21,592 bases of DNA from JAAYXS01 sp043820985. GTDB taxonomy: Bacteria; Planctomycetota; Phycisphaerae; UBA1845; Fen-1342. The stretch is from assembly GCA_043820985.1 (NCBI GenBank), contig JBDRDH010000031.1, forward strand, positions 1-21,592, read 5' to 3'. Shown one piece after another: positions 1 through 8,145 of this stretch; the stretch's first letter is position 1, and every line of letters begins with the position of its first letter. The notes beneath the pieces were generated by a model. It saw only the letters and a list, made by a program, of their open reading frames with translations, was not told the origin of the DNA and made no database searches. The position numbers and the translations under genes were made by a program.

Positions 1-665
1 TGTGGGGGCTGGGCGGATTGGTCAGTTGGTTATGTGGGCGCGGGTGGGGACTCACCTTATTACGCGAGTTAGTCCTGGTACTGCTGGTGAGTGGGGCGGT
101 CGTGTGGCTGTCACTTGGCACACTGCATCCTCGTCTTGAGCATGGTGTCACACTCTGCCCGGTTGTCTTTAATACGCAGTTCGGCGTGGGCCTGGCGATT
201 GCCGCGCTCCTGGCGGTGGTGTTGTATGTCCTCTGGAGGTTTGATTTCGCGGCTCTCAAGGACAATGCCACATTGCGCGGTGTCGCACAGATTGGGATAG
301 CCTTGGTGCTGGCGATTGGTCTGTGGCAGGTCAGCCTGGAGTTGGACCGCTTCTTCGCGCCCGAAGCGGCGCGCGTCAGCAATCCAGCCATGGCCCGCCA
401 GACCGTTTTGAGCGTGTGCTGGGGGCTGTATGCCATCGGCCTGATCGTGCTGGGATTCTGGCAGCGGGTGGCGGTTTTGCGCTATAGTGGCCTGGCTCTG
501 CTGGCCGTGACGCTGGGCAAGGTCATGCTGGTTGACCTGGCCCACGTGCGCTACGTATACCGCGTGATGTCCCTGCTGGCCGTGGGACTACTCTTCATCG
601 GCACATCAATAGCATACGCCAAGTTGGAGTCGCGGCTGCGCCACCAGGCATCCGCGTCAGAGTAG
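1..665 (+). CDS. C-terminal part of a polytopic membrane protein, DUF2339-like (5' end outside window)
   Basis: The reading frame is open from the left edge (first full codon at 3), so this is the C-terminal end of a longer protein. The visible ~220 residues hold about six hydrophobic helices separated by short loops, including one charged stretch (LELDRFFAPEAARVSN). The end, with VLRYSGLALLAVTLGKVMLVDLA followed about 10 residues later by YRVMSLLAVGLLFIG, resembles the C-terminus of the large predicted membrane proteins of family DUF2339, which often end in an L-K-V-x-L-x-D-L helix followed by a Y-R-x-x-S helix. The function of that family is not known. The stop is a TAG 26 bases before the radical SAM gene on the same strand, so the two may be co-transcribed. 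A TTG at 18 could act as a start, but the open frame upstream and the family's much greater usual length argue against it. The family call rests on recalled motif resemblance only. Confidence 0.6.
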   Translation, partial: WGLGGLVSWLCGRGWGLTLLRELVLVLLVSGAVVWLSLGTLHPRLEHGVTLCPVVFNTQFGVGLAIAALLAVVLYVLWRFDFAALKDNATLRGVAQIGIALVLAIGLWQVSLELDRFFAPEAARVSNPAMARQTVLSVCWGLYAIGLIVLGFWQRVAVLRYSGLALLAVTLGKVMLVDLAHVRYVYRVMSLLAVGLLFIGTSIAYAKLESRLRHQASASE

Positions 666-691
666 TATGCGCGCCGGCGCGGGAGCAGTGT

Positions 692-2713
692 ATGAGAGGC
701 GACGAGTTCTTTGTTGAGTTGTCGAAACGGCCACCGTTTACGAAACTGCACCCGCGCGTGGCGGAGTTCTTTAAGGGGTACTTCGCGCACGAGAAGGTCG
801 TGCGCTTTGGCGAACGCTCCGTCGTCAATACACACTTTCCGCCGTATCCCAGTCCGGCGTTTGATACCCTGGTGGAGGGTTTTCAGCAAATCGGTGATGC
901 CGGCAAGCAGCGGCTGTACTCGGTAACGCTGGCGGTCACGAACCGTTGCATGTTCAACTGCTGGCACTGCTACAACGCTGGGCGCAATCAGGTGGATCTG
1001 CCGCTGGACAAACTGGCGGAACTGGCTGACGAGTTGCGGGACCGGGGGGCGGTCATGGTCACACTGACGGGGGGCGAGCCACTGCTGCGCGATGATCTGG
1101 AGGAGATCGCGCGGTGTTTTGACGAACGTGCATGTTTGATTGTGGGCACGACCGGCTGGGGTTTGACATCTGAACGGGCTAGCCGGCTGCGGGAGGCGGG
1201 CGTGTTCGGCGTCGGCATCAGCCTGGATTCGGCCGACGCGGATGAGCATGATCGGTTGCGCCGGAAGCCGGGTGCGTTTCGCGCAGCGCTCGATGGTCTA
1301 AGTAACGCGCGCGAGGCCGGCCTCTATCCGTACGTCGTGGCGGTGGCGACACGCGAGTTCCTGCAACCTGAGCGTTTCATGTCGTTCATGCGGTTCGCGG
1401 GTGAGGCCGGCGCGCTCGAAGTGCATCTGCTCGAGCCGAGCGCGACCGGGAATCTGGCCGAACGAGCTGACGTGATGCTCTCAAGCGAAGAACGGCAGGC
1501 GATCATCGACTTCCAGCGACTGGTGGCGCGCGACGACGACTTACCCATTTTGTCGTCCTACACGTATCTGGAATCGCCGGAGGCGTTTGGCTGCGGGGCG
1601 GGATTGACGCATTTGTACATCGACGGCAGCGGGGAGGTGTGCCCGTGTCAGTTCGTGCCATTGTCCTTTGGGAACATCACGCACGAGCGGCTGGGCGATG
1701 TGCTCGAACGGATGGGCGCGCACTTCTGTCGGCCGCGGACCGGGTGTCTCGGGCGGCTGTTCTCGAAGCAGGTTGTCGGCGACGAACTGCCAACGTGCGC
1801 CGCCGAGTCACGGCGGTTGTGTGAGACTCATCTACCAGAAAAGCACGCCCTGCCGCGGTTTTTCCGCGTTCACCGGGAGGCATACGGGGAGGTCGGTCAG
1901 ACCGAACTCAAGTCGGCGTACGATCGCGTGCATGACGACTACGATGAATTCTGGCTGACCGAGGCGGCGAAACCGATCGAAGATCTCGTCCGCGAACTAC
2001 GGTGCGCCGGTCGAGAGCGCGTCTTTGAAGCCGGATGTGGCACGGGCTACGCCACGGCCTTATTGGCGCCGCTGGTGCGAAAAGTGCTGGCAGTGGATTT
2101 GTCCGAGGGCATGCTGGAACGAGCACGCGTACGGGTGGCGGCGGGCGGGCTTGACAACGTGCGTTTTCGGGCAGCGGATGCTCTTGAGGTGCTGGCGTCC
2201 GAGGGGCCGTTCGATGTTGTGTTTACGAGCTGGGTATTGGGGTACATTCCGCTCAAGCCGTTCTTTGCGGCCGCTAGTCACGCGCTGGTGCCGGGGGGAC
2301 GACTGGCGTTTGTTGTGCACAAGGAGAACTCGCCGCGGGAACCGCTGGAGATCTTCGCGGAACTGGTGGCGCGAGATCCAACGGTACTCCAGAAGCGGGT
2401 GGCGTTTGACTTTCCTCGTGACCCGGACCATGTACGGGAGGAAGTCACCCTCGCTGGATTCGAGATCGCGCGGATCTGGGAAGGAGCGGCGGTATTCACC
2501 TACAAGAGTCCGGCAGATGTGCTCGAGCACCTGCTCAAGTCCGGAGCCGGGACGGCATTCTATGATGCCCTTGATCCTCAGCGCCGGGGGGTATTAACGG
2601 ACGACTTCCTGGCGCGACTGTCTGCGCGCCACGAAGGCGCATCGCGCTACACTATTAGTCACGAGTACGTAGCGTGCATCGCACAAAAGCCCGGGAAGCC
2701 AACCGGCGTTTAG
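692..2713 (+). CDS. Radical SAM enzyme with SPASM/twitch-like region fused to a class I SAM methyltransferase
   Basis: This 673-residue protein has two catalytic modules. The N-terminal half is a radical SAM domain: the 4Fe-4S motif C86-x3-C90-x2-C93 in a VTNRCMFNCWHCY context, then the GGEP motif at 127-130 and the ISLDS strand near 176-180. Residues 301-377 contain seven further cysteines (301, 317, 319, 346, 352, 369, 377) around a SFGNI sequence (325-329), as in SPASM or twitch auxiliary cluster regions. The C-terminal part from about 405 is a Rossmann methyltransferase with motif I EAGCGTG (446-452), an acidic D469 at the end of strand 2 and FDVV at 507-510. A GGGAG ribosome site sits 6 bases before the ATG. 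The substrate is unknown: radical SAM/SPASM proteins modify peptides, cofactors or tetrapyrroles, and the fused domain suggests a radical step followed by methylation of the same substrate. No precursor peptide gene is visible beside it. Confidence 0.9.
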   Translation: MRGDEFFVELSKRPPFTKLHPRVAEFFKGYFAHEKVVRFGERSVVNTHFPPYPSPAFDTLVEGFQQIGDAGKQRLYSVTLAVTNRCMFNCWHCYNAGRNQVDLPLDKLAELADELRDRGAVMVTLTGGEPLLRDDLEEIARCFDERACLIVGTTGWGLTSERASRLREAGVFGVGISLDSADADEHDRLRRKPGAFRAALDGLSNAREAGLYPYVVAVATREFLQPERFMSFMRFAGEAGALEVHLLEPSATGNLAERADVMLSSEERQAIIDFQRLVARDDDLPILSSYTYLESPEAFGCGAGLTHLYIDGSGEVCPCQFVPLSFGNITHERLGDVLERMGAHFCRPRTGCLGRLFSKQVVGDELPTCAAESRRLCETHLPEKHALPRFFRVHREAYGEVGQTELKSAYDRVHDDYDEFWLTEAAKPIEDLVRELRCAGRERVFEAGCGTGYATALLAPLVRKVLAVDLSEGMLERARVRVAAGGLDNVRFRAADALEVLASEGPFDVVFTSWVLGYIPLKPFFAAASHALVPGGRLAFVVHKENSPREPLEIFAELVARDPTVLQKRVAFDFPRDPDHVREEVTLAGFEIARIWEGAAVFTYKSPADVLEHLLKSGAGTAFYDALDPQRRGVLTDDFLARLSARHEGASRYTISHEYVACIAQKPGKPTGV

Positions 2714-2720
2714 CAGGAGC

Positions 2721-3095
2721 CTACGGTGCCGGGGCAGAGCTGGCACCTTGCTCGGCAGCCTGCTCGGCGGCTTGCTGTATCGCCTGAAGGAAGCCAGGCA
2801 CAGCCGCGATACCCGCCAGGAACAATATGAACATCAACAACCACAAACCAATGCTGATAAACGCACATACCAGGCCGGCGGTAGCCATGCCGCCTCCGCT
2901 GGCGCCGGTTCGAGCTTTTCCACGGCCAATGAAACCGAAGACTATGCCCAGAATCGCGCTAGGCATTGCGACGTACACAATGCAGAAGAAAACCAGTGAC
3001 ATGATGCCCAAAACTAGGGCGGCAATGGCCATGCCGTTACCCGGGCGCTCGGCGATGTACGTTTCGTGTGGTGGACGAGGGGGGTAGTCAGTCAC
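2721..3095 (-). CDS. Small DUF4190-like membrane protein
   Basis: From the GTG at 3095 this is a 124-residue protein with a short Pro-rich cytoplasmic-looking head (TDYPPRPPHETYIAERP), then two related hydrophobic halves that both begin with G-M-A: GMAIAALVLGIMSLVFF (21-37) and GMATAGLVCAFISIGLW (69-85). A basic linker (GRGKARTG) joins them, and an Ala/Gln-rich tail ends in APAP. The paired G-M-A-x-A helices with an intervening GFIGRGKA segment are typical of DUF4190 proteins, small membrane proteins of unknown function. The frame extends up to an ATG at 3185, but that extension (MPAVSPATILVDSN...) has no family resemblance, whereas GGGAGGA lies 8 bases before the GTG. The gene converges on the radical SAM gene with 7 bases between the stops, and lies downstream of the 955-residue lipoprotein gene on the same strand. 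Confidence 0.7.
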   Translation of the reverse strand: MTDYPPRPPHETYIAERPGNGMAIAALVLGIMSLVFFCIVYVAMPSAILGIVFGFIGRGKARTGASGGGMATAGLVCAFISIGLWLLMFILFLAGIAAVPGFLQAIQQAAEQAAEQGASSAPAP

Positions 3096-3103
3096 GGCTC
3101 TAT

Positions 3104-3110
3104 TCCTCCC
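3104..3110 (-). promoter_or_regulatory. Ribosome binding site deciding the GTG start at 3095
   Basis: Read on the minus strand this is GGGAGGA, a near-perfect Shine-Dalgarno sequence, with 8 bases between it and the GTG. It is the main reason to prefer GTG 3095 over the ATG at 3185 for the DUF4190-like gene. Confidence 0.75.
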
Positions 3111-3124
3111 GAGCAGTTGACAGA

Positions 3125-3164
3125 TTTCGATCGATTGAAACGTGTTACTATCAACCAAGATAGT
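3125..3164. promoter_or_regulatory. Two adjacent short palindromes upstream of the DUF4190-like gene
   Basis: Positions 3125-3140 (TTTCGATCGATTGAAA) form a 16-base palindrome with one mismatched pair. Just beyond it, ACTATC at 3147-3152 and GATAGT at 3159-3164 are a perfect 6-base inverted repeat around a 6-base spacer. They lie 30 to 70 bases upstream of the GTG start, where an operator would sit. I could not match them to a known regulator, and such short palindromes can arise by chance. Confidence 0.25.
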
Positions 3165-3235
3165 CGCTGGTGAAACGGCCGGCAACCACCATGCCGTGGG
3201 AAGATAGCTACCCCAGTGATGTCAGCACGCTACCT

Positions 3236-6103
3236 TCAGGGTCGCAGCAGCACCAGATTCCCGAGTGATTTGGGCGAATAGCAATAGCCGTGCGCCCCTG
3301 ACCAGGATGAGTATTCACCACGCCGTGCGTCCAACCTGGTGACATTCAGGCCCCAGATAAGTTGTTCGAGCGCCTCACTGTCCAACGCCGCCAGCGGCAG
3401 GGACAGCTCAATTAACCACGCCTCGCGTTCGACATGCACCGCCACGGTCGCCGCGCTTTGCCAGGGAGTGGTATCGCAGATGGGCGGCTGTGTGACACAA
3501 CCGCGCGTGGCGATCAGAACACCATTGGGTTTGATCTGAAGACAATATAGGTCGCCGGTCGTACTCTCGCCGGCCGGTCGCGGGTCAATGATGATTTCCA
3601 CTAAATCCTGGTGCCAGGGGATGGCCCCATCCATGGATACGCGGTTGTCAGCCTGCCAGATCGGTGGCTGACCGCGTTCGAGTTCACAGCGCACGGCGAT
3701 GTAGAGTTGTTCACGATCCATGCTGAAAAAGGCTTTGGTACCAAGTATAGGGCGGTTATCCAGTCCGGTACCCGGGGTTGTGGATTGCCCGCGCACGAGC
3801 TGGAAATCGCCCGCGGCGTTGTTAGTGGCCAATGCCCAATCGGAAAGATTGGCATCGATGACGGGAGCTTCTTCGACCAATGGGCAGGCTGCCACCGCCA
3901 GGCGAGTGGGTACCGCGAAGGCGCCCAACTCGCTGGTGTCAAAGTTCATCGTGAAGGGATAGATGCCAGCGGTGTTATAAGCCAGCCCATCCAGTTCCAG
4001 GTTCAGCCGACTTTGACGCCGGGCGCCGGCTGGAATTGTCAGCATCGGCGTTTCTGGCGTATGCCAGCCTATCGGCGGCGACGGTAACAGCCAGTGGCCC
4101 TCCAGGGAGCGGTTGGTGCTGTTGGAGACACTGCACAGGGTATCCATCCGCAAGCTGGGATCCAGGCTGTGCAATCGCACCCCGTCCACGGCGGCATGGA
4201 CGCGCGTGCCCTGGTTCAGGAGTACATTCCATTCTGCGTATTGCGCCAGGGGCGTAATGTCATCCGCCGCGGGGGCGATCTCGGTAACAAGTTCCTGGAG
4301 CATCAGCTTGCAAGCCAGAGCCAGTGTGCGTGCTTCACGTGGCCACCCACTCGGCCGAGTATCCAGCACGTGGTCACGGCTGGCCTCCGTACATCCCCAG
4401 CGTACTACCTGTTGCGCCAGGGTATCCGCCAGGTGGCGTTTGCCGCGCTGGCTGAACAGGTGCAGCAAGGCATGATCCTGCAAACCACGGCGTAACCTTT
4501 TCAACCGGATCGAGGGCACCGGCCGGTCAGTCAAACCATAGGTTTTACCGGGGTAGATCAGACATTCCGGCGCGCGGCCTTGCGTCCACCCAGTACCCGA
4601 GGACGTGCCACAGCCGGCGGCGTGTTCGATCCAGAGGCCCTCGACTTGATAGCGGTATGCCAGCCAGGGCAGGGCCTGGGCGTCGGTCGGGGGGGCTTCG
4701 ATGGCGAGTGAGCCGCTATATGGTGGCTGGTCGGGCATGAGCCAACTCCGCTGACCGAGCGCCTGTTGCTGTTGTAGCACCGCGGGTTCATACCACATGG
4801 CCGGCGGCGCCCAGATACCAATATCCGGTAGATCGACGGTCGGCGCGCCACGCCAGCCCAGACCGCGCAAGGAGCGCGCCGGGAGATGCGCTACCAGCGG
4901 CAATCCGGTTTCGCTTTGACGGACGATGCCAGCGGCTTGCCGCACTCTATCGACAGTGGCGGGGCTCAACTCGTCCGGCGGACACAAACGTAGAAAGCCT
5001 TTCTCCAGCCAACCTTGTTGCTCAAAGTGCTGCCGGCACGCGCCGAGATAATCAGCCAGCAAGCGCGCGTAGCGGGGTGAACTCAGGCCGCCTTCGAGCT
5101 GGGCACTGGGGTGATCTAGCGCCGCCGGGATCGGCCAATGGCTCAGGCCGACCTGGTCGGCGAAAGCCGCGCCGCTCAACCAGCCGGCAATCAGCTTGTC
5201 ATACGCCTCCCATTCGATTCTGGTCGGGCCATCCAGGTCCGGGCGGTACTTCGGGAAGCTGGCCCAGAGCACCGGATTCGTGCGGTGTTCCTGGAATAAT
5301 TGCATCGTGTTCCGGACCAGCTCCAGCGCGGCCTGATGTTGCGGCACATCCGGCAGCAGGCGCGTCTGGGGAGCCGGCTCGCGCGGCCAGTTCAGGTGGA
5401 TGGCCAGCAGGTCGCGTGGATCGATACGACAGATCACGGGCAATGTGCGCGTGCTGGGTAGCGCTACGGGCAGCACTTGCAGATGCAGCTCGCAAGTGAA
5501 GGAGGCTTGCTGGCGCCGCTGTTCACGTATCACCAATTGGCCCACATATTCACCCGGATCGGCGGTCAGGGGCACGTGCACGTCGATCCAGACCAGTTCG
5601 TTAATGCCGGTTTTCAGCGTGAGCGGCCCACCACCTCGGGGAGCATCCCACGGCACCAGGATATCCGGGAATTCGGTGGCGCTGGCTGGCTGGCCGGTAT
5701 GTAGTGGGTACCAGCTATGGAATTGATCCACCGTCACCGGGTGTATGCGGTAAAACTCAATCCCGATATTCGCCGCCGGACGTCCATCCGGGCCTTGCAG
5801 GTCGGAAATTTCGATTGCGTACGGCCCCGCCGACTGAGCCGGTGACCGCAGCGCCAACTGGAAGGCCACGGTTTCATTAACAGCGGCTGTCAGGCGCACC
5901 TGTTGACTGGTGGCGGAATAGACGTCGCTTTCGAGGATCGGCCGAGAGTCAGGTGCCAGGAACTCGCGCTCATCCACTGCCCAGATCGTCAGAGGTTGGC
6001 GCGCGGGTGGCAGGCAGCCAGTTACCAGCAGTAGAATCAGCAGGCCCGCCACAATCGGGTTGATCGGCTTGTGTGGAGCCTTTACCAATGCGGTTCTGGC
6101 CAT
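3236..6103 (-). CDS. Lipoprotein with DUF4091/GH123-like core and C-terminal CBM9-like domain
   Basis: The 955-residue protein begins with a lipoprotein signal: a basic head, hydrophobic 18-27 and a lipobox LVTGC ending at C30. Residues about 40-215 form a beta-rich domain of the kind that precedes DUF4091. The middle carries PPDEL (375-379), where D377-E378 resembles the Asp-Glu pair used by GH123 beta-N-acetylgalactosaminidases for substrate-assisted catalysis. Near 489-545 comes the DUF4091 block: GLWIEHAAG, then CLIYPGK and the diagnostic VPSIRLKRLRRGLQDHALL. Residues about 745-955 (VIDANLSDW, then FFSMDREQLYIAVRCE and DLVEIIIDP) resemble family 9 carbohydrate-binding modules. The likely role is glycan binding or cleavage at the cell surface; the substrate is unknown. 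GAGG lies 7 bases before the ATG at 6103, and the start lies inside the end of the upstream Gfo/Idh/MocA-like gene (22-base overlap), so translation is probably coupled. Confidence 0.78.
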   Translation of the reverse strand: MARTALVKAPHKPINPIVAGLLILLLVTGCLPPARQPLTIWAVDEREFLAPDSRPILESDVYSATSQQVRLTAAVNETVAFQLALRSPAQSAGPYAIEISDLQGPDGRPAANIGIEFYRIHPVTVDQFHSWYPLHTGQPASATEFPDILVPWDAPRGGGPLTLKTGINELVWIDVHVPLTADPGEYVGQLVIREQRRQQASFTCELHLQVLPVALPSTRTLPVICRIDPRDLLAIHLNWPREPAPQTRLLPDVPQHQAALELVRNTMQLFQEHRTNPVLWASFPKYRPDLDGPTRIEWEAYDKLIAGWLSGAAFADQVGLSHWPIPAALDHPSAQLEGGLSSPRYARLLADYLGACRQHFEQQGWLEKGFLRLCPPDELSPATVDRVRQAAGIVRQSETGLPLVAHLPARSLRGLGWRGAPTVDLPDIGIWAPPAMWYEPAVLQQQQALGQRSWLMPDQPPYSGSLAIEAPPTDAQALPWLAYRYQVEGLWIEHAAGCGTSSGTGWTQGRAPECLIYPGKTYGLTDRPVPSIRLKRLRRGLQDHALLHLFSQRGKRHLADTLAQQVVRWGCTEASRDHVLDTRPSGWPREARTLALACKLMLQELVTEIAPAADDITPLAQYAEWNVLLNQGTRVHAAVDGVRLHSLDPSLRMDTLCSVSNSTNRSLEGHWLLPSPPIGWHTPETPMLTIPAGARRQSRLNLELDGLAYNTAGIYPFTMNFDTSELGAFAVPTRLAVAACPLVEEAPVIDANLSDWALATNNAAGDFQLVRGQSTTPGTGLDNRPILGTKAFFSMDREQLYIAVRCELERGQPPIWQADNRVSMDGAIPWHQDLVEIIIDPRPAGESTTGDLYCLQIKPNGVLIATRGCVTQPPICDTTPWQSAATVAVHVEREAWLIELSLPLAALDSEALEQLIWGLNVTRLDARRGEYSSWSGAHGYCYSPKSLGNLVLLRP

Positions 6104-7122
6104 CCTTGAACCTCGTATAGTTTCTGGGGCGATTCCGGCAGGCCGGTGCGCGCCGACAGATAAATCGCCTGGAGTAAAGCCGACACCGCCATGTGTCTTT
6201 CGATGGTCTGGTCAATACGTATGGCGGCGTCTGGCTCTCCAATCATGGCGGCGAAACGCTGTAGCTCCTGGGAGAGATAAGTTTCCGCTGAAAGGGGCTC
6301 CTCACCCCGCACGACACCACTTGGCGCGCGCGTCAGTACCCGCTCGGGTTCCAGGACGAGCGCCAGATCGGCGGCCTGGTGTTCGAGTATCTGGCAGTAG
6401 GGCGGCTGGTCCCAGGTGGCTTGGATCATTGCAAGTCCGCCGCCTTCGTAGTGCAACACGGCGCCGGCCACATTCTCGGTTTCACGAGGGGGCTGGCCTT
6501 CACGGCGCTGAACGACGCAGATACCGGCGGAGACCAGCTCGGGCAGTTTGCGCGCCTGAATCAGGGCTTCCAGCAGGTTGTAGGCGTCACAGGCCAATAC
6601 GCCACCGGCGGCGTCCACGCGAGAAGCCCGCCAGGATTGCACGGTCGGACCCGCCGCACTGACCCTCAGGCTGCTGAATATCGGCTTGAATTTGGTCCCC
6701 GGATCTATCAGCGCGTACACGTTGGGGGCGATGGATTCCCACCATGACGCCACCACGTGGAGCGTTTCATGCTGGCGGATATGCATGGCGACCTCGGCGG
6801 CCTCGGTAAAACTACGCGCCAGCGGCGGCGGACGCCAGACCGCCACGCCATGGTTAACCGCTATTTGGGCCAATTCCACGGCGGCCCGGGTAGCGGTTGC
6901 CAGAATCAAACCCACCACGCCGGATTGGGCGATCAACACGCGGGCGTCGTCAAACCACTCCACGTTCGGGACGCCATCTTCCAGGCGCATCCCACTTTGC
7001 GCCACGAGACGCAGCCCGGGCTGATCGATGGCCGCTGCCAGGCAGCGCACCCCTTCGATGTCGGCGATCAAGCCGATCCGGAGCTCTTCGACATTGGAAT
7101 GTTCGTTGTCCGTGACGGTCAT
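6082..7122 (-). CDS. Gfo/Idh/MocA-like protein with degenerate active-site motifs
   Basis: The 346-residue length and overall pattern match the Gfo/Idh/MocA oxidoreductase family: an N-terminal Rossmann-like strand (RIGLIADIEG, 15-24), alternating strands and helices to about 125, a mixed alpha/beta C-terminal half, and a GG-x-L turn at 173-176. The usual sites are altered. The G-x-G-x-x-G dinucleotide loop is reduced to G17...G24, the conserved E-K-P is replaced by prolines (P98-P100, in WRPPPLARS), and the position where the catalytic His of the G-G-x-x-x-D-x-G-x-H block is expected appears to be N182. It may be a non-catalytic or NAD-independent relative. The ATG at 7122 is the first possible start and has only a weak ribosome site. 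The gene is the first of an operon with the DUF4091 lipoprotein and diverges from the gene at 7173. The family call is fairly firm; loss of activity is inference. Confidence 0.75.
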   Translation of the reverse strand: MTVTDNEHSNVEELRIGLIADIEGVRCLAAAIDQPGLRLVAQSGMRLEDGVPNVEWFDDARVLIAQSGVVGLILATATRAAVELAQIAVNHGVAVWRPPPLARSFTEAAEVAMHIRQHETLHVVASWWESIAPNVYALIDPGTKFKPIFSSLRVSAAGPTVQSWRASRVDAAGGVLACDAYNLLEALIQARKLPELVSAGICVVQRREGQPPRETENVAGAVLHYEGGGLAMIQATWDQPPYCQILEHQAADLALVLEPERVLTRAPSGVVRGEEPLSAETYLSQELQRFAAMIGEPDAAIRIDQTIERHMAVSALLQAIYLSARTGLPESPQKLYEVQGWPEPHW

Positions 7123-7133
7123 CTCTTTATAAT
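7106..7133 (+). promoter_or_regulatory. Possible sigma70-type promoter for the gene at 7173
   Basis: TTGTCC at 7106-7111 (4 of 6 matches to the -35 consensus) and a perfect TATAAT at 7128-7133 are separated by 16 bases. Transcription would start near 7140, giving a leader of about 33 bases before the GTG at 7173. The element overlaps the start of the divergent gene at 7122. Confidence 0.35.
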
Positions 7134-7172
7134 CATGGCCACTGGGTCGCTGGTCCTTAGCGTGAGTAGCCC

Positions 7173-8081
7173 GTGCGGCGTCTGGCTCTGATCACTTTCC
7201 TTACCTGCACCTTTGCCACTCAGGCGGACATTTTGCACTTACGCGACGGATCTCGCCACTATGGTACGCTAATCTCTCAAAATGAAGGGGAGGTTATATT
7301 TCGGATCCAATTGGACGCGGCGGGCTCATATGTGGTCAAGCGGTACCCCCGCGCGCTCGTCAAGAGTATCACTCCTGGTGGTCGTCCGCCCGCATCCCGG
7401 CCAACTGGATCCAGTATTAGAGATTCAGATCCGGCCAGCGAGGATTTCGAGCAGATGCTGCGCGAGAGCTTCGAGCTGCTGGATGACCAGGATTTCCCCG
7501 CGGCTCTGCTGGCCTTGCAGCGCACGGTGGTGCGGGCACCACCGGAGAAATTGCCAGAGCTTGAGGAGCAGTGCCGTCAGACGCGGGGCCGTGAGTTGGC
7601 CGAACTGCTGGCGGAAACACGCCTGGCGGTTGGCTTGGCGGACGATGGTTTCCAGGTCAAGTTCGTCACGCCGTACGAAGCCGGGTCATTCGCATCTCTA
7701 CTGGAAACCCGGCAGGAAGAATTACTGAAAAAGAAATATTCAGAACGTTCCATCCAGGCCTGGACAGACACGCCCAAGGAATACAACGAACTACAACTCG
7801 ATACGCGCGCGCTGGTGGCCGATGCGCGCCGACTGGCGGGTATGATCGGCGTCCGCATACGGTTTGATCCGCGGCTGAAGGATGATCGCGCGGAACGGCG
7901 GCGACTAATAAAGCTACGCACCACTGTCGCCCGCCTGGTGGCTCATGTGACGGCACTGCCCGGTTACACAGAACAAGCGGGAGACCACGATAATCCCGAT
8001 CCCATTAAGGACATGGCGGAGCAATTGCGTGCCACAAGTCAACCGGCACCAGCAGGCGCGACCGACACGCCGCCGCCGTAG
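7173..8081 (+). CDS. Exported protein of unknown function
   Basis: This 302-residue protein is not assigned to a family. It starts at a GTG; an in-frame TAG two codons earlier (7167) fixes the start to here or later. Residues 1-18 form a signal peptide with likely cleavage after TQA. Residues 19-66 (DILHLRDGSRHYGTLISQNEGEVIFRI and following) look like a small beta barrel: the D-x-L-x-L-x-D-G-S-x-x-x-G pattern is common at the start of exported planctomycete-type proteins of unknown function. The rest is mostly charged helices (about 88-152 and 175-260) rich in Glu, Arg and Leu, with low-complexity Pro-rich segments at 69-79 and 290-302. Mature protein probably sits in the periplasm or on the cell surface. 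It precedes purC by 64 bases on the same strand, but I see no functional link. Confidence 0.72.
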   Translation: MRRLALITFLTCTFATQADILHLRDGSRHYGTLISQNEGEVIFRIQLDAAGSYVVKRYPRALVKSITPGGRPPASRPTGSSIRDSDPASEDFEQMLRESFELLDDQDFPAALLALQRTVVRAPPEKLPELEEQCRQTRGRELAELLAETRLAVGLADDGFQVKFVTPYEAGSFASLLETRQEELLKKKYSERSIQAWTDTPKEYNELQLDTRALVADARRLAGMIGVRIRFDPRLKDDRAERRRLIKLRTTVARLVAHVTALPGYTEQAGDHDNPDPIKDMAEQLRATSQPAPAGATDTPPP

Positions 8082-8145
8082 CGTGTAGATTATTAACAGC
8101 ACTGGGTAATTCCGGCGGAACTGTAGTCGGCAGGAGAGGACTAAG

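Noticed and set aside
551..1249. 232-codon minus-strand frame opposite the radical SAM gene
   Set aside because: The plus strand carries the diagnostic Cx3Cx2C and GGEP motifs across the same bases; the minus frame has no domain.
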